A stretch of DNA of 64,000 bases from Aureispira sp. CCB-QB1 (GCA_945870185.1 CAMBRK010000001.1:62001-126000); one strand, 5' to 3'; positions 35,509 to 45,104 are shown, counted from the stretch's first letter. Numbers and translations are program-made. Notes: generated from the letters alone by a model not told the origin.

Positions 35509-38454
35509 TCAATACCTCCCATCCTTAACAAACGGCAGCTTCTCCATCTTACTCACTTCCAAACTCGCGAAGCCAAAATCATCGACTACCTTGCCAAGGA
35601 CGATGTAGCAACCTTTGCCCTGAAATGCGTAAGCTTTTAGGCTCGGTGGGAAGTGTACGGTGTCAAAGAAGTGGCCATCTACATCGGTCATCGTGCCGAA
35701 ATTCATGAGATCACCTTTGGATGTGGTAACCCACTTGCGAGTGACGTAGTAGCCGACCATTCTCACTGTCTTACCGATGTAGTCTTTCATTTGGGTAGCT
35801 CTGATGTCTCCGCGGAACTTTGTCTGCAAGAGATCAAAAGGATTGCAGAGCGGAAATCCCAACAACTCTATTTCGTCAAAGGATTGCTCGTGTTCCGTCT
35901 CTGAAAGTATCGGTAGCGAGAAATTTTCAGGCTCGGTGTCGAAGAGCATCTCGCCGGCGTAGGCGTGTTTGATGAGTGGGTTGTGAACGGCATTTTTTTC
36001 CCACATGAGTTCGTACTTGTTCATACCTGTGAAGCGGAAAGCTCCGATGCGGATGAGAATTTCGAGTTGCTCCTTGGAGATATTGATACGATGGGTGAAG
36101 TCTTTCAGACTGCGATAATCACCGTGTAGCTGCCGCTCTTCGACGATAGCGTGAGAAAGTTTTTGCTCTAGATTGGCCAAATGGACGAATCCTATGTAAA
36201 TCGTCGTACCATAGATATTGGTGAGATAGGTAGAATTATTGACACATGGTGCTTCTATCTTGGCGCCACACATACGGGCTTCGTGGACATACTGCTCCGT
36301 ACTGTAGAATCCACCGAAATTATTGATCACGGCGGTCATAAACTCAAGTGGAAAGTAGGTCTTGAGATATAAACTCTGAAAAGACTCTGCCGCAAAACTA
36401 GCTGAGTGCGCCTTACAAAAGGAGTAACCACTAAAACTCTCGATCTGTCGCCACACTTCCTTGCTGAGTTCCTCGGGATAGCCACGCTCTTTGCAGTTGC
36501 GAAAATATTTCTCTTGCAATCGATAGAAAGTGTCCGAACTCTTCTTTTTGCCGGTCATGATACGACGCAATACGTCCGACTCATCGAGATCGAGACCGGA
36601 AAAATGGTGAACGATCTTCATCACATCCTCCTGATACACCATGACACCATACGTCTCGCCAAGATGCTCCTCAAAGACTGGATGCAAATACGTGTAACTG
36701 TCCGGCTTGTGAAAGCGCTGTATGTACTCACGCATCATGCCCGACTGGGCCACGCCTGGACGTATAATCGAACTGGCAGCAACGAGGTGTATATAATTAT
36801 CGCATCGCAACTTGTGGAGCAGACCACGCATGGCGGGCGACTCTATGTAGAAACAACCGATACAGTGACCGGAACGAAGCTGGGTTTTGACCTTGGGGTC
36901 TTCTTTGATCAGTGCGACATTGTGTACATCGATGGCCTTGCCCTGATTTTGTTTGACGAGATCTACAGCGTCTTTGATGTGGCCAAGACCTCGCTGCGAG
37001 AGTACGTCGTATTTGTGGTATTCGAGATCTTCGGCGCCATACATATCGAAGTGTACGATGGGAAATCCCTTGGGCATCAGTTGTAGTGCCGTGTGATAAT
37101 TGAGTGGCTTTTCGCTAATGAGAATACCACCGGCATGGATGGAGAGATAATTCGGAAATTTTTCGATCATCTTACCATACTTAAAGATATGTTTGGCAAA
37201 GGGATGATGTTTGTCCACAGCAATGGGTTCGTCTACAATGGTGTCTATATCCGCTTTGGGCAGACCGAGCACTTTTCCGAGTTCACGGATGATGGATTTG
37301 CCTTTGAAAGTATTGTAGGTAGCAAGCAAGGCCGTGTGTTCTTTGCCGTACCGTTTAAAAATGTAGTCGGTAACATCGTCGCGGTTATTCCACGAAAAGT
37401 CGATGTCAAAATCTGGTGGTGATGATCGATGTGGATTGATAAATCGTTCGAAATACAGGTCCAGTTCGAGTGGATCGACATCGGTGATATTGAGATTATA
37501 GGCCACGATAGAGTTGGCACCCGATCCGCGTCCTACATGAAAATAGCCTACGGAATGTGCGTATCGGACGATGTCCCAAGTAATGAGAAAGTAAGCGCAA
37601 AATCCCATTTGCTGTATGACCTTAAGCTCTCGGAGTGTACGTTCCATAGCTTTTTTATGCTTTTCGCCAAATCGTTTTTTACAACCACTAGTAGCCAGTT
37701 TGGTCAGGAGTTTGAAATCGTCATCTGGGTCACCGGTGAAAGTGCGACGATTGTGGAGCTTGGTTGCATCCATCTCTGTATGACAGGTATCCAGGATATG
37801 CTGCGTATTGGCGATGATATGCGGGTACTGTTGGAATACGTTTTCGAGATGACCTTTGGGGTAAAATACCTCTGATGATTTGGCGCAGTCTTTGACGTCC
37901 AGCTTACCGATCACGATATTGAGATCGATACATCGGAGTAGTTTGTGCGCCTTAAATCCATCCTGATCTGCGAAGGTCACGGGGCTGAAAATGACGAGTT
38001 TGTCGGGATAGTTTTTGAGATAGGACGAATACAGATGGTTGACTTCTTCGGGTCTGACGCCTGCATACTCATACTCACGAAGCAGCTCCACACCTTTGGG
38101 CAGTTTGCGATAGATGATGTAGCAGTGCTGGAGTTCAGGTGCTTCTTTGGGAAGTGGTTCGCCCGTAAGGGATGACTCCGTCAGTAAGGAACAAAGCGCT
38201 CTCCATCCTTCATCATTGCGTGCAATGCCAAGATAGAGAAATTCGTTGTCCTGGCGAAATTCTATTCCTAAGATAGGTTTGATACCTTGCTCACGACAGG
38301 CTCTGACAAACTGAAAAGCCGCTGAAGTATTATTGATATCAGACAAAACGAGACACTCGACGCCATAAGACTTAGCGGTGCCTGGCAAATCTTCGGGTGC
38401 GAAGGTGCCGTAGCGGAGACTGAAGTAGGAGTGACAGTTGAGATACATCGACAA
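35509..38454 (-). CDS. dnaE: Short DNA polymerase III alpha subunit (DnaE2-like)
   Basis: 981 residues. An N-terminal PHP domain starts LNCHSYFSLRYGTF; the first residue of the usual HxH metal pair is Asn here, so the exonuclease function is probably lost. Catalytic palm: GRGSGANSIVAY, then PPDFDIDFSW near residue 347 with the Asp pair, and later the third-Asp segment YHKYDVLSQRGL. Fingers region RPGVAQSGMM and the helix-hairpin-helix FSGYSFCKAHSASFA follow. The C-terminus has an OB-fold (VRMVGYYVTRKWVTTSKGDL). At 981 residues it is shorter than the replicative subunit and resembles the second, mutasome-linked DnaE of Bacteroidota; no dinB/imuB partner is in the window. Its last codons are duplicated downstream. 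Confidence 0.9.
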   Translation of the reverse strand: MSMYLNCHSYFSLRYGTFAPEDLPGTAKSYGVECLVLSDINNTSAAFQFVRACREQGIKPILGIEFRQDNEFLYLGIARNDEGWRALCSLLTESSLTGEPLPKEAPELQHCYIIYRKLPKGVELLREYEYAGVRPEEVNHLYSSYLKNYPDKLVIFSPVTFADQDGFKAHKLLRCIDLNIVIGKLDVKDCAKSSEVFYPKGHLENVFQQYPHIIANTQHILDTCHTEMDATKLHNRRTFTGDPDDDFKLLTKLATSGCKKRFGEKHKKAMERTLRELKVIQQMGFCAYFLITWDIVRYAHSVGYFHVGRGSGANSIVAYNLNITDVDPLELDLYFERFINPHRSSPPDFDIDFSWNNRDDVTDYIFKRYGKEHTALLATYNTFKGKSIIRELGKVLGLPKADIDTIVDEPIAVDKHHPFAKHIFKYGKMIEKFPNYLSIHAGGILISEKPLNYHTALQLMPKGFPIVHFDMYGAEDLEYHKYDVLSQRGLGHIKDAVDLVKQNQGKAIDVHNVALIKEDPKVKTQLRSGHCIGCFYIESPAMRGLLHKLRCDNYIHLVAASSIIRPGVAQSGMMREYIQRFHKPDSYTYLHPVFEEHLGETYGVMVYQEDVMKIVHHFSGLDLDESDVLRRIMTGKKKSSDTFYRLQEKYFRNCKERGYPEELSKEVWRQIESFSGYSFCKAHSASFAAESFQSLYLKTYFPLEFMTAVINNFGGFYSTEQYVHEARMCGAKIEAPCVNNSTYLTNIYGTTIYIGFVHLANLEQKLSHAIVEERQLHGDYRSLKDFTHRINISKEQLEILIRIGAFRFTGMNKYELMWEKNAVHNPLIKHAYAGEMLFDTEPENFSLPILSETEHEQSFDEIELLGFPLCNPFDLLQTKFRGDIRATQMKDYIGKTVRMVGYYVTRKWVTTSKGDLMNFGTMTDVDGHFFDTVHFPPSLKAYAFQGKGCYIVLGKVVDDFGFASLEVSKMEKLPFVKDGRY
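35510..35562 (-). repeat. Copy 1 (authentic) of the dnaE 3'-end repeat
   Basis: The 3' end of the intact dnaE. Copies occur at 34768-34819 and 31687-31724 in the same orientation. Confidence 0.8.
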
Positions 38455-38985
38455 TAAGGTTGAGATTAAGTTTGAGAACTGAGGCTAAGAATAGGGTGGC
38501 AAAACTCAACCTTAACCTTAGGCTCAGTCTTAATATGTCGATTTAAACGTCAATATAATGTCGTTAAATCTGGCAAATGTAATTATTTTTGTTGATATCA
38601 CCAAATTGAGCAGGAAAATGATGCGAAAAATTAGATTTATTATGAAACAAATTTATAATTTCAACATTATATTACTCATAGGTTATATTTATGGAATTTC
38701 ATGTAGAATTTCACGAAGATTTTTTTCAGAGTTCAATATATTGTCAGAAGACGTACAAGGTAGTATATCAGACATAAAGCTACCGCACCAAAAAAAAGTA
38801 AAAATTAGTAATCTGTAATAATCAATATTACAAGTTTTAAAAACCTTGTGCAACTACGTCTCCTCCAAAAACATCTTTTAATTTAAAAAATTATTTTTTC
38901 TATCTCCGCAACGTTTTCTAAATAATATGACTACATATATATATAAAATCAAATATATTATTTACTTTTAATCAAAATAAGAAAA
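38455..38985. other. Intergenic region with interleaved inverted repeats
   Basis: Directly upstream of dnaE, aaggttgag (38457-38465) pairs with ctcaacctt (38506-38514), and actgaggctaag (38478-38489) pairs with cttaggctcagt (38517-38528) with one mismatch. A plus-strand open frame (38558-38818, 86 codons, with a hydrophobic helix IILLIGYIYGI) is possible, but has no similarity and no promoter; I leave it uncalled. The rest is AT-rich. Confidence 0.5.
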
Positions 38986-39780
38986 ATGAAAACAAAATTT
39001 GTAATTTTACTAACTGTCTTAGGATTTTTCTCCTGTAGAAAAGATGAGCTGATTATCACAGAATACATTGACGTAAAAGTGGATCAAAACGACGAAATGT
39101 CCATGCAAATAAAGAACCCACAGCTAATTTTAGATGGCAACTTATTTAAATTTAATACAGAAAATAATACTGTTATTGAAATTGACTTGGGAACAAATGA
39201 ACCAAAATTAGGGCTCAACCAACCAGTGAGACTTAGCCTTCCTTTCGGGTTTTGTGATGATAAGACTTTGCCATGTAAGGGCAATATTTCTATGACTTTA
39301 ACTTCATTAGGTCAAGTCGATGAAATCGTAAAAGGCGAAATAACAGGGAAGTTATACATGGATAACCAGTGGCAAGATATACGCTTGAGCTTTAATGTTT
39401 CTCTTAATGATGAATACCAAAAGATCTCTGGTCAAATCTGGTATGATATTAATAAAAACAATCTTTTAGACAGTAACGAAAATGGCATAAATGGACTCCG
39501 GATTCAATCAAAAGCAAATGGTATGGAGTTAGATAGAAAAATAAGTGGGATAAAACCATTTTCTACTTTTGTGGATGGCTATTTTGAATTAAAAGCATCC
39601 ACAAAGTATGCTAATGACATCATCATAGATTTACCTTCCATAGGTTTAGTTTTTGTGGATAAAAATATTGGATCAAATTCATTAATAAACTCCCACTTTG
39701 ATCCTAATGGTCAAATAAATGGGTTGGTAGTAAACAAAGGAGACAAAATTGTAATAAACGCAGGTCTGAGACCAGAATAA
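38986..39780 (+). CDS. Lipoprotein with SdrD/Cna-B-like domain
   Basis: 264 residues: SPII signal (VILLTVLGFFSC), a beta-rich middle domain (LILDGNLFKFNTENN ... LSLPFGFC), and GQIWYDINKNNLLDSNENG, which is the start of an SdrD B-type repeat with its Asp/Asn calcium loop. The C-terminus is beta-rich. It directly precedes the sigma-factor gene: its TAA (39778-39780) abuts the ATG at 39781. Operon partner of a sigma/membrane-barrel pair, so perhaps part of an envelope-sensing unit. Confidence 0.75.
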   Translation: MKTKFVILLTVLGFFSCRKDELIITEYIDVKVDQNDEMSMQIKNPQLILDGNLFKFNTENNTVIEIDLGTNEPKLGLNQPVRLSLPFGFCDDKTLPCKGNISMTLTSLGQVDEIVKGEITGKLYMDNQWQDIRLSFNVSLNDEYQKISGQIWYDINKNNLLDSNENGINGLRIQSKANGMELDRKISGIKPFSTFVDGYFELKASTKYANDIIIDLPSIGLVFVDKNIGSNSLINSHFDPNGQINGLVVNKGDKIVINAGLRPE

Positions 39781-40338
39781 ATGAGACAGCTCCAAGACAA
39801 GGATAAAACAGACATCATCAAAGGGTGTATAAATGGAATTTCGCAATTTCAATATGAACTCTTTATGCGTTACTCTGAATCCTTGTTTGCAACTTGCGTA
39901 AGATATGTCGGGTGTGAAGATCAAGCGAAAGATGTTTTGCAAGAAAGTTTTTTAGCAATTTTTAAGTACATACAGAAATACAATGCTGATAAGGGAAGTC
40001 TTTTTACATGGATGAACAAAATCTGTATCAACCAAAGTCTAAAGCATATAAAATCTTCCTATACCGTCATAGATTACGGAGAAGAAGATCATAGTTCCAT
40101 AGCAGATGCTAATCCTTCTGCTATGGAATTACTAGAAGCCAATGAACTTTTTAATGAAATTATTAAATTGCCAGAACCTTACAGGACAGTTTTTAACCTT
40201 TACGAAATAGAAGGATTTACACATCTCGAAATCGCTAATCTTTTAAAAATACAGGAGGTTTCATCTCGATCAATTTTGTCCAGAGCAAAAAAGTTATTAA
40301 TCGCCCATTTACAGAACTTACAATTTAAAGGAGCATGA
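39781..40338 (+). CDS. ECF-type RNA polymerase sigma factor
   Basis: 185 residues. Region 2: FQYELFMRYSESLFATCVRY and EDQAKDVLQESFLAIFKYIQ; region 2.4-like TWMNKICINQ. Region 4: LPEPYRTVFNLYEIEGFTHLEIANLLKI with the helix-turn-helix and RSILSRAKKLL. ECF sigma factors normally answer to an anti-sigma encoded beside them; here the next gene (overlap ATGA at 40335-40338) is the likely partner. No good upstream target promoter could be assigned. Confidence 0.93.
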   Translation: MRQLQDKDKTDIIKGCINGISQFQYELFMRYSESLFATCVRYVGCEDQAKDVLQESFLAIFKYIQKYNADKGSLFTWMNKICINQSLKHIKSSYTVIDYGEEDHSSIADANPSAMELLEANELFNEIIKLPEPYRTVFNLYEIEGFTHLEIANLLKIQEVSSRSILSRAKKLLIAHLQNLQFKGA

Positions 40339-41558
40339 GTCTAAATAACCTTGGTATGAATAAAAAATCATTGGTAAAAAATCATAAAATAGCTTTTGAC
40401 CAAGAAAAAATGTGGCTTGACATAAACCGTGAGCTTTCAAAAAAGAAGAAAAAACATAGATTGATATTGCTTTTTATATTTCTATTATTTGCTTCATTCA
40501 GTACAATATTTATTTCTCACTATCAATCCCATCAGGATAAAAGCCAAGATTTGTCAACATACTCAATTATCAACCTTCCTAATATATCCATTGCAAGATC
40601 TTTCACCACCAAAACTGACTTGTGTCCTAAAAACGATCTATTAGTCAATTCTGCTACTCCTTCTACAAAATTGATACAAAAACACAAATCGACCAATGTT
40701 ATAGAATCATTTAATACGTATAATCATATTTCTGACCAACTATCTACCACATCTGAGAAGTTTGATTCATTATACCACACCAATATAAGTACTAATCTAT
40801 CTGAAACAGAACCTTTGCCAGTGTTGGAATTTTCTGAATTTTTAAAATTTTCGAATTTGTCAACACCTGACATTCTCAATATTCAGAAACAAACTTTAAA
40901 ACATAAGTTGCTTTGGAATATGGGAATAGGATACGTGACTAGAGCGTTAAAATCAGATAACTCAAGGGAGTCTGCTGAATTACGAGACCTTAGAAATGAA
41001 ACAGAAGATGTTTTAGAGCAAATTTCATTAGGTATGGAATATAAATATATTACTGACTCAAAGCTGACCTATGGATTGGGTATTCGGCTCAGGCAAATAA
41101 CAGAAACATTTCAGCATAAATATTTCATTTCAGATGACTTAGGTAGTTTTGATAATTTTGCAATGTCCAAAGTGACTTCTTACGATTACAATTATTACAA
41201 TGAGTATCGATTTGCAGATGTTTCTACAAGTATCGGATATCATTTTGATCTTAAGAATAATATAAATTTGTACTTTGATGCAGGGGTATCTTACACATTA
41301 GTATCTAATTATAATGGTGATAATCTTGGGCAAAATTTGAAACCACAACATTTTAACGAAACAAAATACTTTACCAACCAAGTACAATCAAATCTGAATG
41401 CAATAGTTTCTTATAATCTTTCAAAAAACTATGCTATCAGTTTTTCAAATTCAATCACGATAGGTATGGCTGGCTTCAACCCACAAAATTCGATGTTAAA
41501 ACAACGATACAATATTTATAGTGCAAACATTGGCATCACAAGGTTATTTGGTCAATAA
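40335..41558 (+). CDS. Membrane-anchored barrel-like protein, probable anti-sigma partner
   Basis: 407 residues. N-terminus: a charged cytoplasmic segment of about 45 residues (KIAFDQEKMWLDINRELSKK, then a Lys run), one membrane helix (LILLFIFLLFASFSTIFI), a low-complexity periplasmic linker (about 70-190, rich in Ser/Thr), then a C-terminal domain of long alternating strands (LLWNMGIGYVTRAL, LTYGLGIRLRQITETF, DVSTSIGYHF, YSANIGITRLFGQ) resembling an outer-membrane barrel. The gene overlaps the sigma factor by 4 bp. The architecture could link an outer-membrane signal directly to cytoplasmic sigma release, but this is inference. Confidence 0.75.
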   Translation: MSLNNLGMNKKSLVKNHKIAFDQEKMWLDINRELSKKKKKHRLILLFIFLLFASFSTIFISHYQSHQDKSQDLSTYSIINLPNISIARSFTTKTDLCPKNDLLVNSATPSTKLIQKHKSTNVIESFNTYNHISDQLSTTSEKFDSLYHTNISTNLSETEPLPVLEFSEFLKFSNLSTPDILNIQKQTLKHKLLWNMGIGYVTRALKSDNSRESAELRDLRNETEDVLEQISLGMEYKYITDSKLTYGLGIRLRQITETFQHKYFISDDLGSFDNFAMSKVTSYDYNYYNEYRFADVSTSIGYHFDLKNNINLYFDAGVSYTLVSNYNGDNLGQNLKPQHFNETKYFTNQVQSNLNAIVSYNLSKNYAISFSNSITIGMAGFNPQNSMLKQRYNIYSANIGITRLFGQ

Positions 41559-41582
41559 TATCTCAAAAATAATCAAAAAAAT

Positions 41583-41617
41583 AAAAAGGGAAACCTACTT
41601 TAAGGAATCCCTTTTTT
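41583..41617 (+). terminator. Intrinsic terminator after the sigma operon
   Basis: aaaaaggga (41583-41591) pairs with tcccttttt (41608-41616), with an inner aacct/aagg pairing, followed by T residues. About 25 bp past the stop at 41558. Confidence 0.7.
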
Positions 41618-41911
41618 CCAACAAAACAATTTTAGTATATTTTAGGATTGAGTAGTATTTTATCTTTGGCTAAGCCGAACAATCATATTGACGTAAAAAA
41701 GTGTCTTACAGTTGCAATGCATTCGTTAATTATCTACCAAAGTGTTGTTTTTCAAGACAAAAGACAAAAAAGTTACTTCTGTCTATATAATTTCATGATG
41801 ACGATCACGTATCAGATGTGAGATTGAGTCTCATTTTATTAAAATTTAGATGGATAATGTTGTAATTTTGCGCCTTCAAAAAATATTTTTCATCTTTATA
41901 ACCCTCTCAAC
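41618..41911. other. Intergenic region upstream of fumC
   Basis: No gene seen. It carries the -7 box TAATTTTG at 41863-41870. Confidence 0.5.
41863..41870 (+). promoter_or_regulatory. -7 box TAATTTTG for fumC
   Basis: Exact TAnnTTTG, 41 bp before the ATG at 41912. No convincing TTG at the -33 distance. Confidence 0.5.
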
Positions 41912-43297
41912 ATGAGTCAATACAGACAAGAAAAAGACAGTATGGGATACATCAATGTTCCCGCTGATAAATATTGGGGCGCACAGACACAGCGCTCAGC
42001 AGAAAATTTTAAAATAGGTGGTCACCGAATGCCCAAAGAAATCATCAATGCCTTCGCAGTGCTAAAAATGGCAGCTGCACAGGCCAATCATGATTTGGGA
42101 GTCCTTCCAACTGATAAAAAAGTCCTTATAGAAAAAGTATGTAAGGAAATCATGGCTGGCCAGCTGGATGATGAGTTTCCACTAGTAGTGTGGCAAACAG
42201 GGTCTGGAACGCAATCCAATATGAATCTCAATGAAGTCATTGCCAATAGAGGTCATGTCATCAATGGCGGTACGCTGGATGATGCCAAAAAAGTCCTACA
42301 TCCCAATGATGATGTCAATAAATCCCAATCATCCAATGATACTTTTCCTACCGCAATGCACATAGCAGCATATAAAGTATTGGTAGATGTGACCATACCG
42401 GGTATGAAAAAGCTCAGGGATACGCTCAAAGCCAAATCTGAAAAATTTATGAATGTAGTCAAAATAGGACGTACACACTTCATGGATGCTACACCATTGA
42501 CCCTGGGTCAGGAACTTTCAGGATACGTCGCCCAACTAGATCATGGTATCAGAGCGATCAAAAACAGTTTTGCTCACTTGTCAGAGTTGGCATTGGGTGG
42601 TACTGCAGTAGGTACCGGACTTAATACGCCTCAAGGTTATGATGTATTGGTAGCTCAAAAAATAGCTGAGATATCAGGACTTCCATTTGTGACTGGTAGC
42701 AATAAATTTGAAGGACTGGCAGCACATGATGCTATCGTAGAAGCTCACGGCGCTCTCAAAACCGTAGCTGTTTCACTAATGAAGATAGGTAATGATATCC
42801 GTATGTTGGCTTCCGGCCCGAGATGTGGTATCGGTGAGATCACCATTCCTGAAAATGAACCTGGATCATCTATCATGCCCGGCAAAGTAAATCCTACGCA
42901 ATCAGAAGCGCTGACTATGGCTATGGCTCAGGTTATGGGCAATGATGTAGCTATCAATATCGGTGGTATGAGTGGTCATTTTCAGCTCAATGTTTTCAAA
43001 CCTGTGATGATTTTCAACTTCCTCATGTCTGCAAATCTTATAGGAGATGCATGTGTCAGCTTTGAAGAACACTGTGCTATAGGTATCGAAGCCAATGAAC
43101 AGCGTATCCAATACAATCTCAATAATTCATTGATGCTGGTCACTGCACTCAATACCAAAATCGGTTATGACAAAGCAGCAGACATCGCCAAAAAAGCACA
43201 CAAAGAAGGTACGACTCTAAAACAAGCAGCCATGGATCTCAATTATGTTTCGTCTGACGATTTTGATGCTTGGGTCAAAGCAGAAGAGATGATCTAA
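41912..43297 (+). CDS. fumC: Class II fumarate hydratase
   Basis: 461 residues; fumarate to L-malate in the citric-acid cycle, iron-independent. Signature [11 protein letters not shown] near residue 317, active-site region [11 protein letters not shown], and the substrate-binding segments [10 protein letters not shown] and [12 protein letters not shown] are all present. A terminator follows. Single-gene unit. Confidence 0.97.
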   Translation: MSQYRQEKDSMGYINVPADKYWGAQTQRSAENFKIGGHRMPKEIINAFAVLKMAAAQANHDLGVLPTDKKVLIEKVCKEIMAGQLDDEFPLVVWQTGSGTQSNMNLNEVIANRGHVINGGTLDDAKKVLHPNDDVNKSQSSNDTFPTAMHIAAYKVLVDVTIPGMKKLRDTLKAKSEKFMNVVKIGRTHFMDATPLTLGQELSGYVAQLDHGIRAIKNSFAHLSELALGGTAVGTGLNTPQGYDVLVAQKIAEISGLPFVTGSNKFEGLAAHDAIVEAHGALKTVAVSLMKIGNDIRMLASGPRCGIGEITIPENEPGSSIMPGKVNPTQSEALTMAMAQVMGNDVAINIGGMSGHFQLNVFKPVMIFNFLMSANLIGDACVSFEEHCAIGIEANEQRIQYNLNNSLMLVTALNTKIGYDKAADIAKKAHKEGTTLKQAAMDLNYVSSDDFDAWVKAEEMI

Positions 43298-43317
43298 TAG
43301 TTTTTAAGCATAACATT

Positions 43318-43352
43318 AAACCCTTTGGAACTTTATTGGTGCCAAAGGGTTT
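43318..43352 (+). terminator. Intrinsic terminator after fumC
   Basis: aaaccctttgg (43318-43328) and ccaaagggttt (43342-43352) form an 11-bp stem, followed by a run of T. Confidence 0.88.
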
Positions 43353-43360
43353 TTTTGTTA

Positions 43361-43430
43361 CCTATTCACCAATTTAGGTATTTTTTTGGTGATTATATTC
43401 ACTAAATATGGTATAATTTTGGTGAATAGG
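43361..43430. repeat. 12-bp inverted repeat with inner direct repeat
   Basis: cctattcaccaa (43361-43372) is the exact complement of ttggtgaatagg (43419-43430), with a 46-base loop. Inside, tcaccaatttaggta and tcactaaatatggta are related direct copies. Not followed by a T-run. Confidence 0.6.
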
Positions 43431-43541
43431 CAAGATGTTTTATACATGACAATACAGTATGGGTTCTTTTAAAATCAAAAAAGCCTGTTCTTATCTTTAT
43501 AAACGAACAGACTTTTATCTGGCCATTAAACCATCTATTTT

Positions 43542-43709
43542 CTACACTTCTTCACCTTTCATCATCTTATTCCAATATAGATAAGGAAGACCATATTTTT
43601 TGAGCATCCAAAGTCTCCAATCTTCTTTGCTACTATCAAAAACTAACATCTGCTTGAGCTTTGGATCAGGTGTGAATTCATTTTTATGACATTCAATGTA
43701 AGATATCTC
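43542..43709 (-). pseudogene. Remnant of an unidentified gene (C-terminal fragment)
   Basis: A 55-codon open stretch between stops, ending at a natural TAG (43542-43544). It reads PKLKQMLVFDSSKEDWRLW then MLKKYGLPYLYWNKMMKG, clearly protein-like and not random. The upstream side is closed by TGA/TAG at 43710. No start codon near the top. Family not recognised. Too short for a whole gene, so I call it a relic. Confidence 0.45.
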
Positions 43710-43841
43710 TCACTATACATATATTTACTTTAACAAAGACACCAGTTCCAAATAATATTTCGCAGACATAAAACAAAACTTAAAATAGCAATAATTTTGG
43801 GAGAAAAAAGGTCTCTGATGCTTAAAATTCAGATTTGTAAT

Positions 43842-43849
43842 TATCTTTG
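43842..43849 (+). promoter_or_regulatory. -7 box TATCTTTG for the MFS gene
   Basis: Exact TAnnTTTG, 32 bp before the ATG at 43882. No good -33 TTG. Confidence 0.45.
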
Positions 43850-43881
43850 TTTCCACAAATCATTAAAATCAAAACAAGATT

Positions 43882-45102
43882 ATGGACCACATCAATAAAA
43901 ACAGACTTTTTTTAGGGAGTTGTTTCGCTCTTATCACGACTGCCTTTGCTTTTGGAATACGTGCAGGAATCATGAACGACCTTGTCAATGACATGCAACT
44001 TAACGACTCTCAATTGGGTTGGATTAATTTTATGGGAGCATTTGGTTTCCCGATCGCAACCTTAGTTGGTGGTAGTATTTACAATACTTTAGGACCCAAA
44101 AAAATTGGCTATCTGGCTTTCTTTTCACATTTTTTTGGTATACTTTTCTCTATTTTATCAGGTAGTTTTTTGCCACTATTTATCAGTACATTCTTTATCA
44201 GTTTTGGCAATGGGTTGGTAGAAGCGGCATATAATCCCATGATAGCTGATATGTATCCTGACAATAAAGCAAAAATGCTCAATAAATTTCACGTTTGGTT
44301 TCCAGGTGGTATTGCCATTGGTTCGGTCATCACACTCATGATTGCTAATATGAGCGGTAGCTGGCAACTCAAACTTGCAGTAATGTTCATTCCACTATTT
44401 ATCTACGGATATCTATTTTTTGGTCAGCAGTTTCCAAAAACAGACAACGAGCTAGGAAAAACTAGCACCGCAGACAATCTAAAAGCTATTTTTACATCTC
44501 CATTATACTGGTTAATGTTGGCATGTATGACACTTACAGCAACGACTGAACTAGGTACGACAAGTTGGGTAGAAAGAATTTTAGGAAATAGCGGCGCTCA
44601 ACCTTTGGTGATCTTATTTTTAGTCACTGGTTTAATGGCGGTAGGCAGATATTTTGCAGGGCCGATCATTCATAAATTAAATATCACTGGTGTACTTCTA
44701 ATATCTGCAGTTATTTCTGCTGTTTCTATCGTATTACTTAGTACTGGAACAGGGAGTATAGTATATCTGTATGCTATAGTATTTGCTATAGGAGTATGCT
44801 ACTTCTGGCCCACTATGATCTCTTTCGTTGCTGAATATCTCCCAAAAACCGGTGCTTTTGGAATGTCCTTGATTGGTGGTGTTGGTATGGTGGGATTAGC
44901 CATATTTCAGCCTATCATTGGTGGCTGGTTAGATGTAGAAAGAACAACAGCTTTAGGCAAAGGTCTTTCAGCGGAGGAGGCTGAGTTAGTAGCAGGGCAA
45001 GCTACACTTGATAATATTGCCATTTTCCCTGCCATTCTTATAGTTATATTTGGATTGTTATTTGTATTTCGCAATAAATTTCAGACTACACACCAACATT
45101 AA
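43882..45102 (+). CDS. Major facilitator superfamily transporter
   Basis: 406 residues, 12 predicted helices. N-half: FALITTAFAFGIRAGIM, GWINFMGAFGFPIATLVGG and the MFS loop-2/3 region YNTLGPKKIGYLAFFSH (degenerate GxxxDRxGRR). C-half: LVILFLVTGLMAVGRYFAG and GMSLIGGVGMVGLAIFQPI. The overall look is of the sugar/nucleoside FHS-like MFS, but no substrate residue can be read. The downstream membrane/peptidase fusion gene begins 2 bp after its stop, so they are cotranscribed; uptake plus hydrolysis of a peptide or related substrate is an inference. Confidence 0.9.
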   Translation: MDHINKNRLFLGSCFALITTAFAFGIRAGIMNDLVNDMQLNDSQLGWINFMGAFGFPIATLVGGSIYNTLGPKKIGYLAFFSHFFGILFSILSGSFLPLFISTFFISFGNGLVEAAYNPMIADMYPDNKAKMLNKFHVWFPGGIAIGSVITLMIANMSGSWQLKLAVMFIPLFIYGYLFFGQQFPKTDNELGKTSTADNLKAIFTSPLYWLMLACMTLTATTELGTTSWVERILGNSGAQPLVILFLVTGLMAVGRYFAGPIIHKLNITGVLLISAVISAVSIVLLSTGTGSIVYLYAIVFAIGVCYFWPTMISFVAEYLPKTGAFGMSLIGGVGMVGLAIFQPIIGGWLDVERTTALGKGLSAEEAELVAGQATLDNIAIFPAILIVIFGLLFVFRNKFQTTHQH

Positions 45103-45104
45103 AG

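Noticed and set aside
36406-37086. 226-codon plus-strand frame inside dnaE
   Set aside because: Long only because it mirrors dnaE codon usage on the opposite strand.
38558-38818. 86-codon plus-strand frame
   Set aside because: One hydrophobic stretch but no similarity, promoter or conserved start; insufficient to call a gene.
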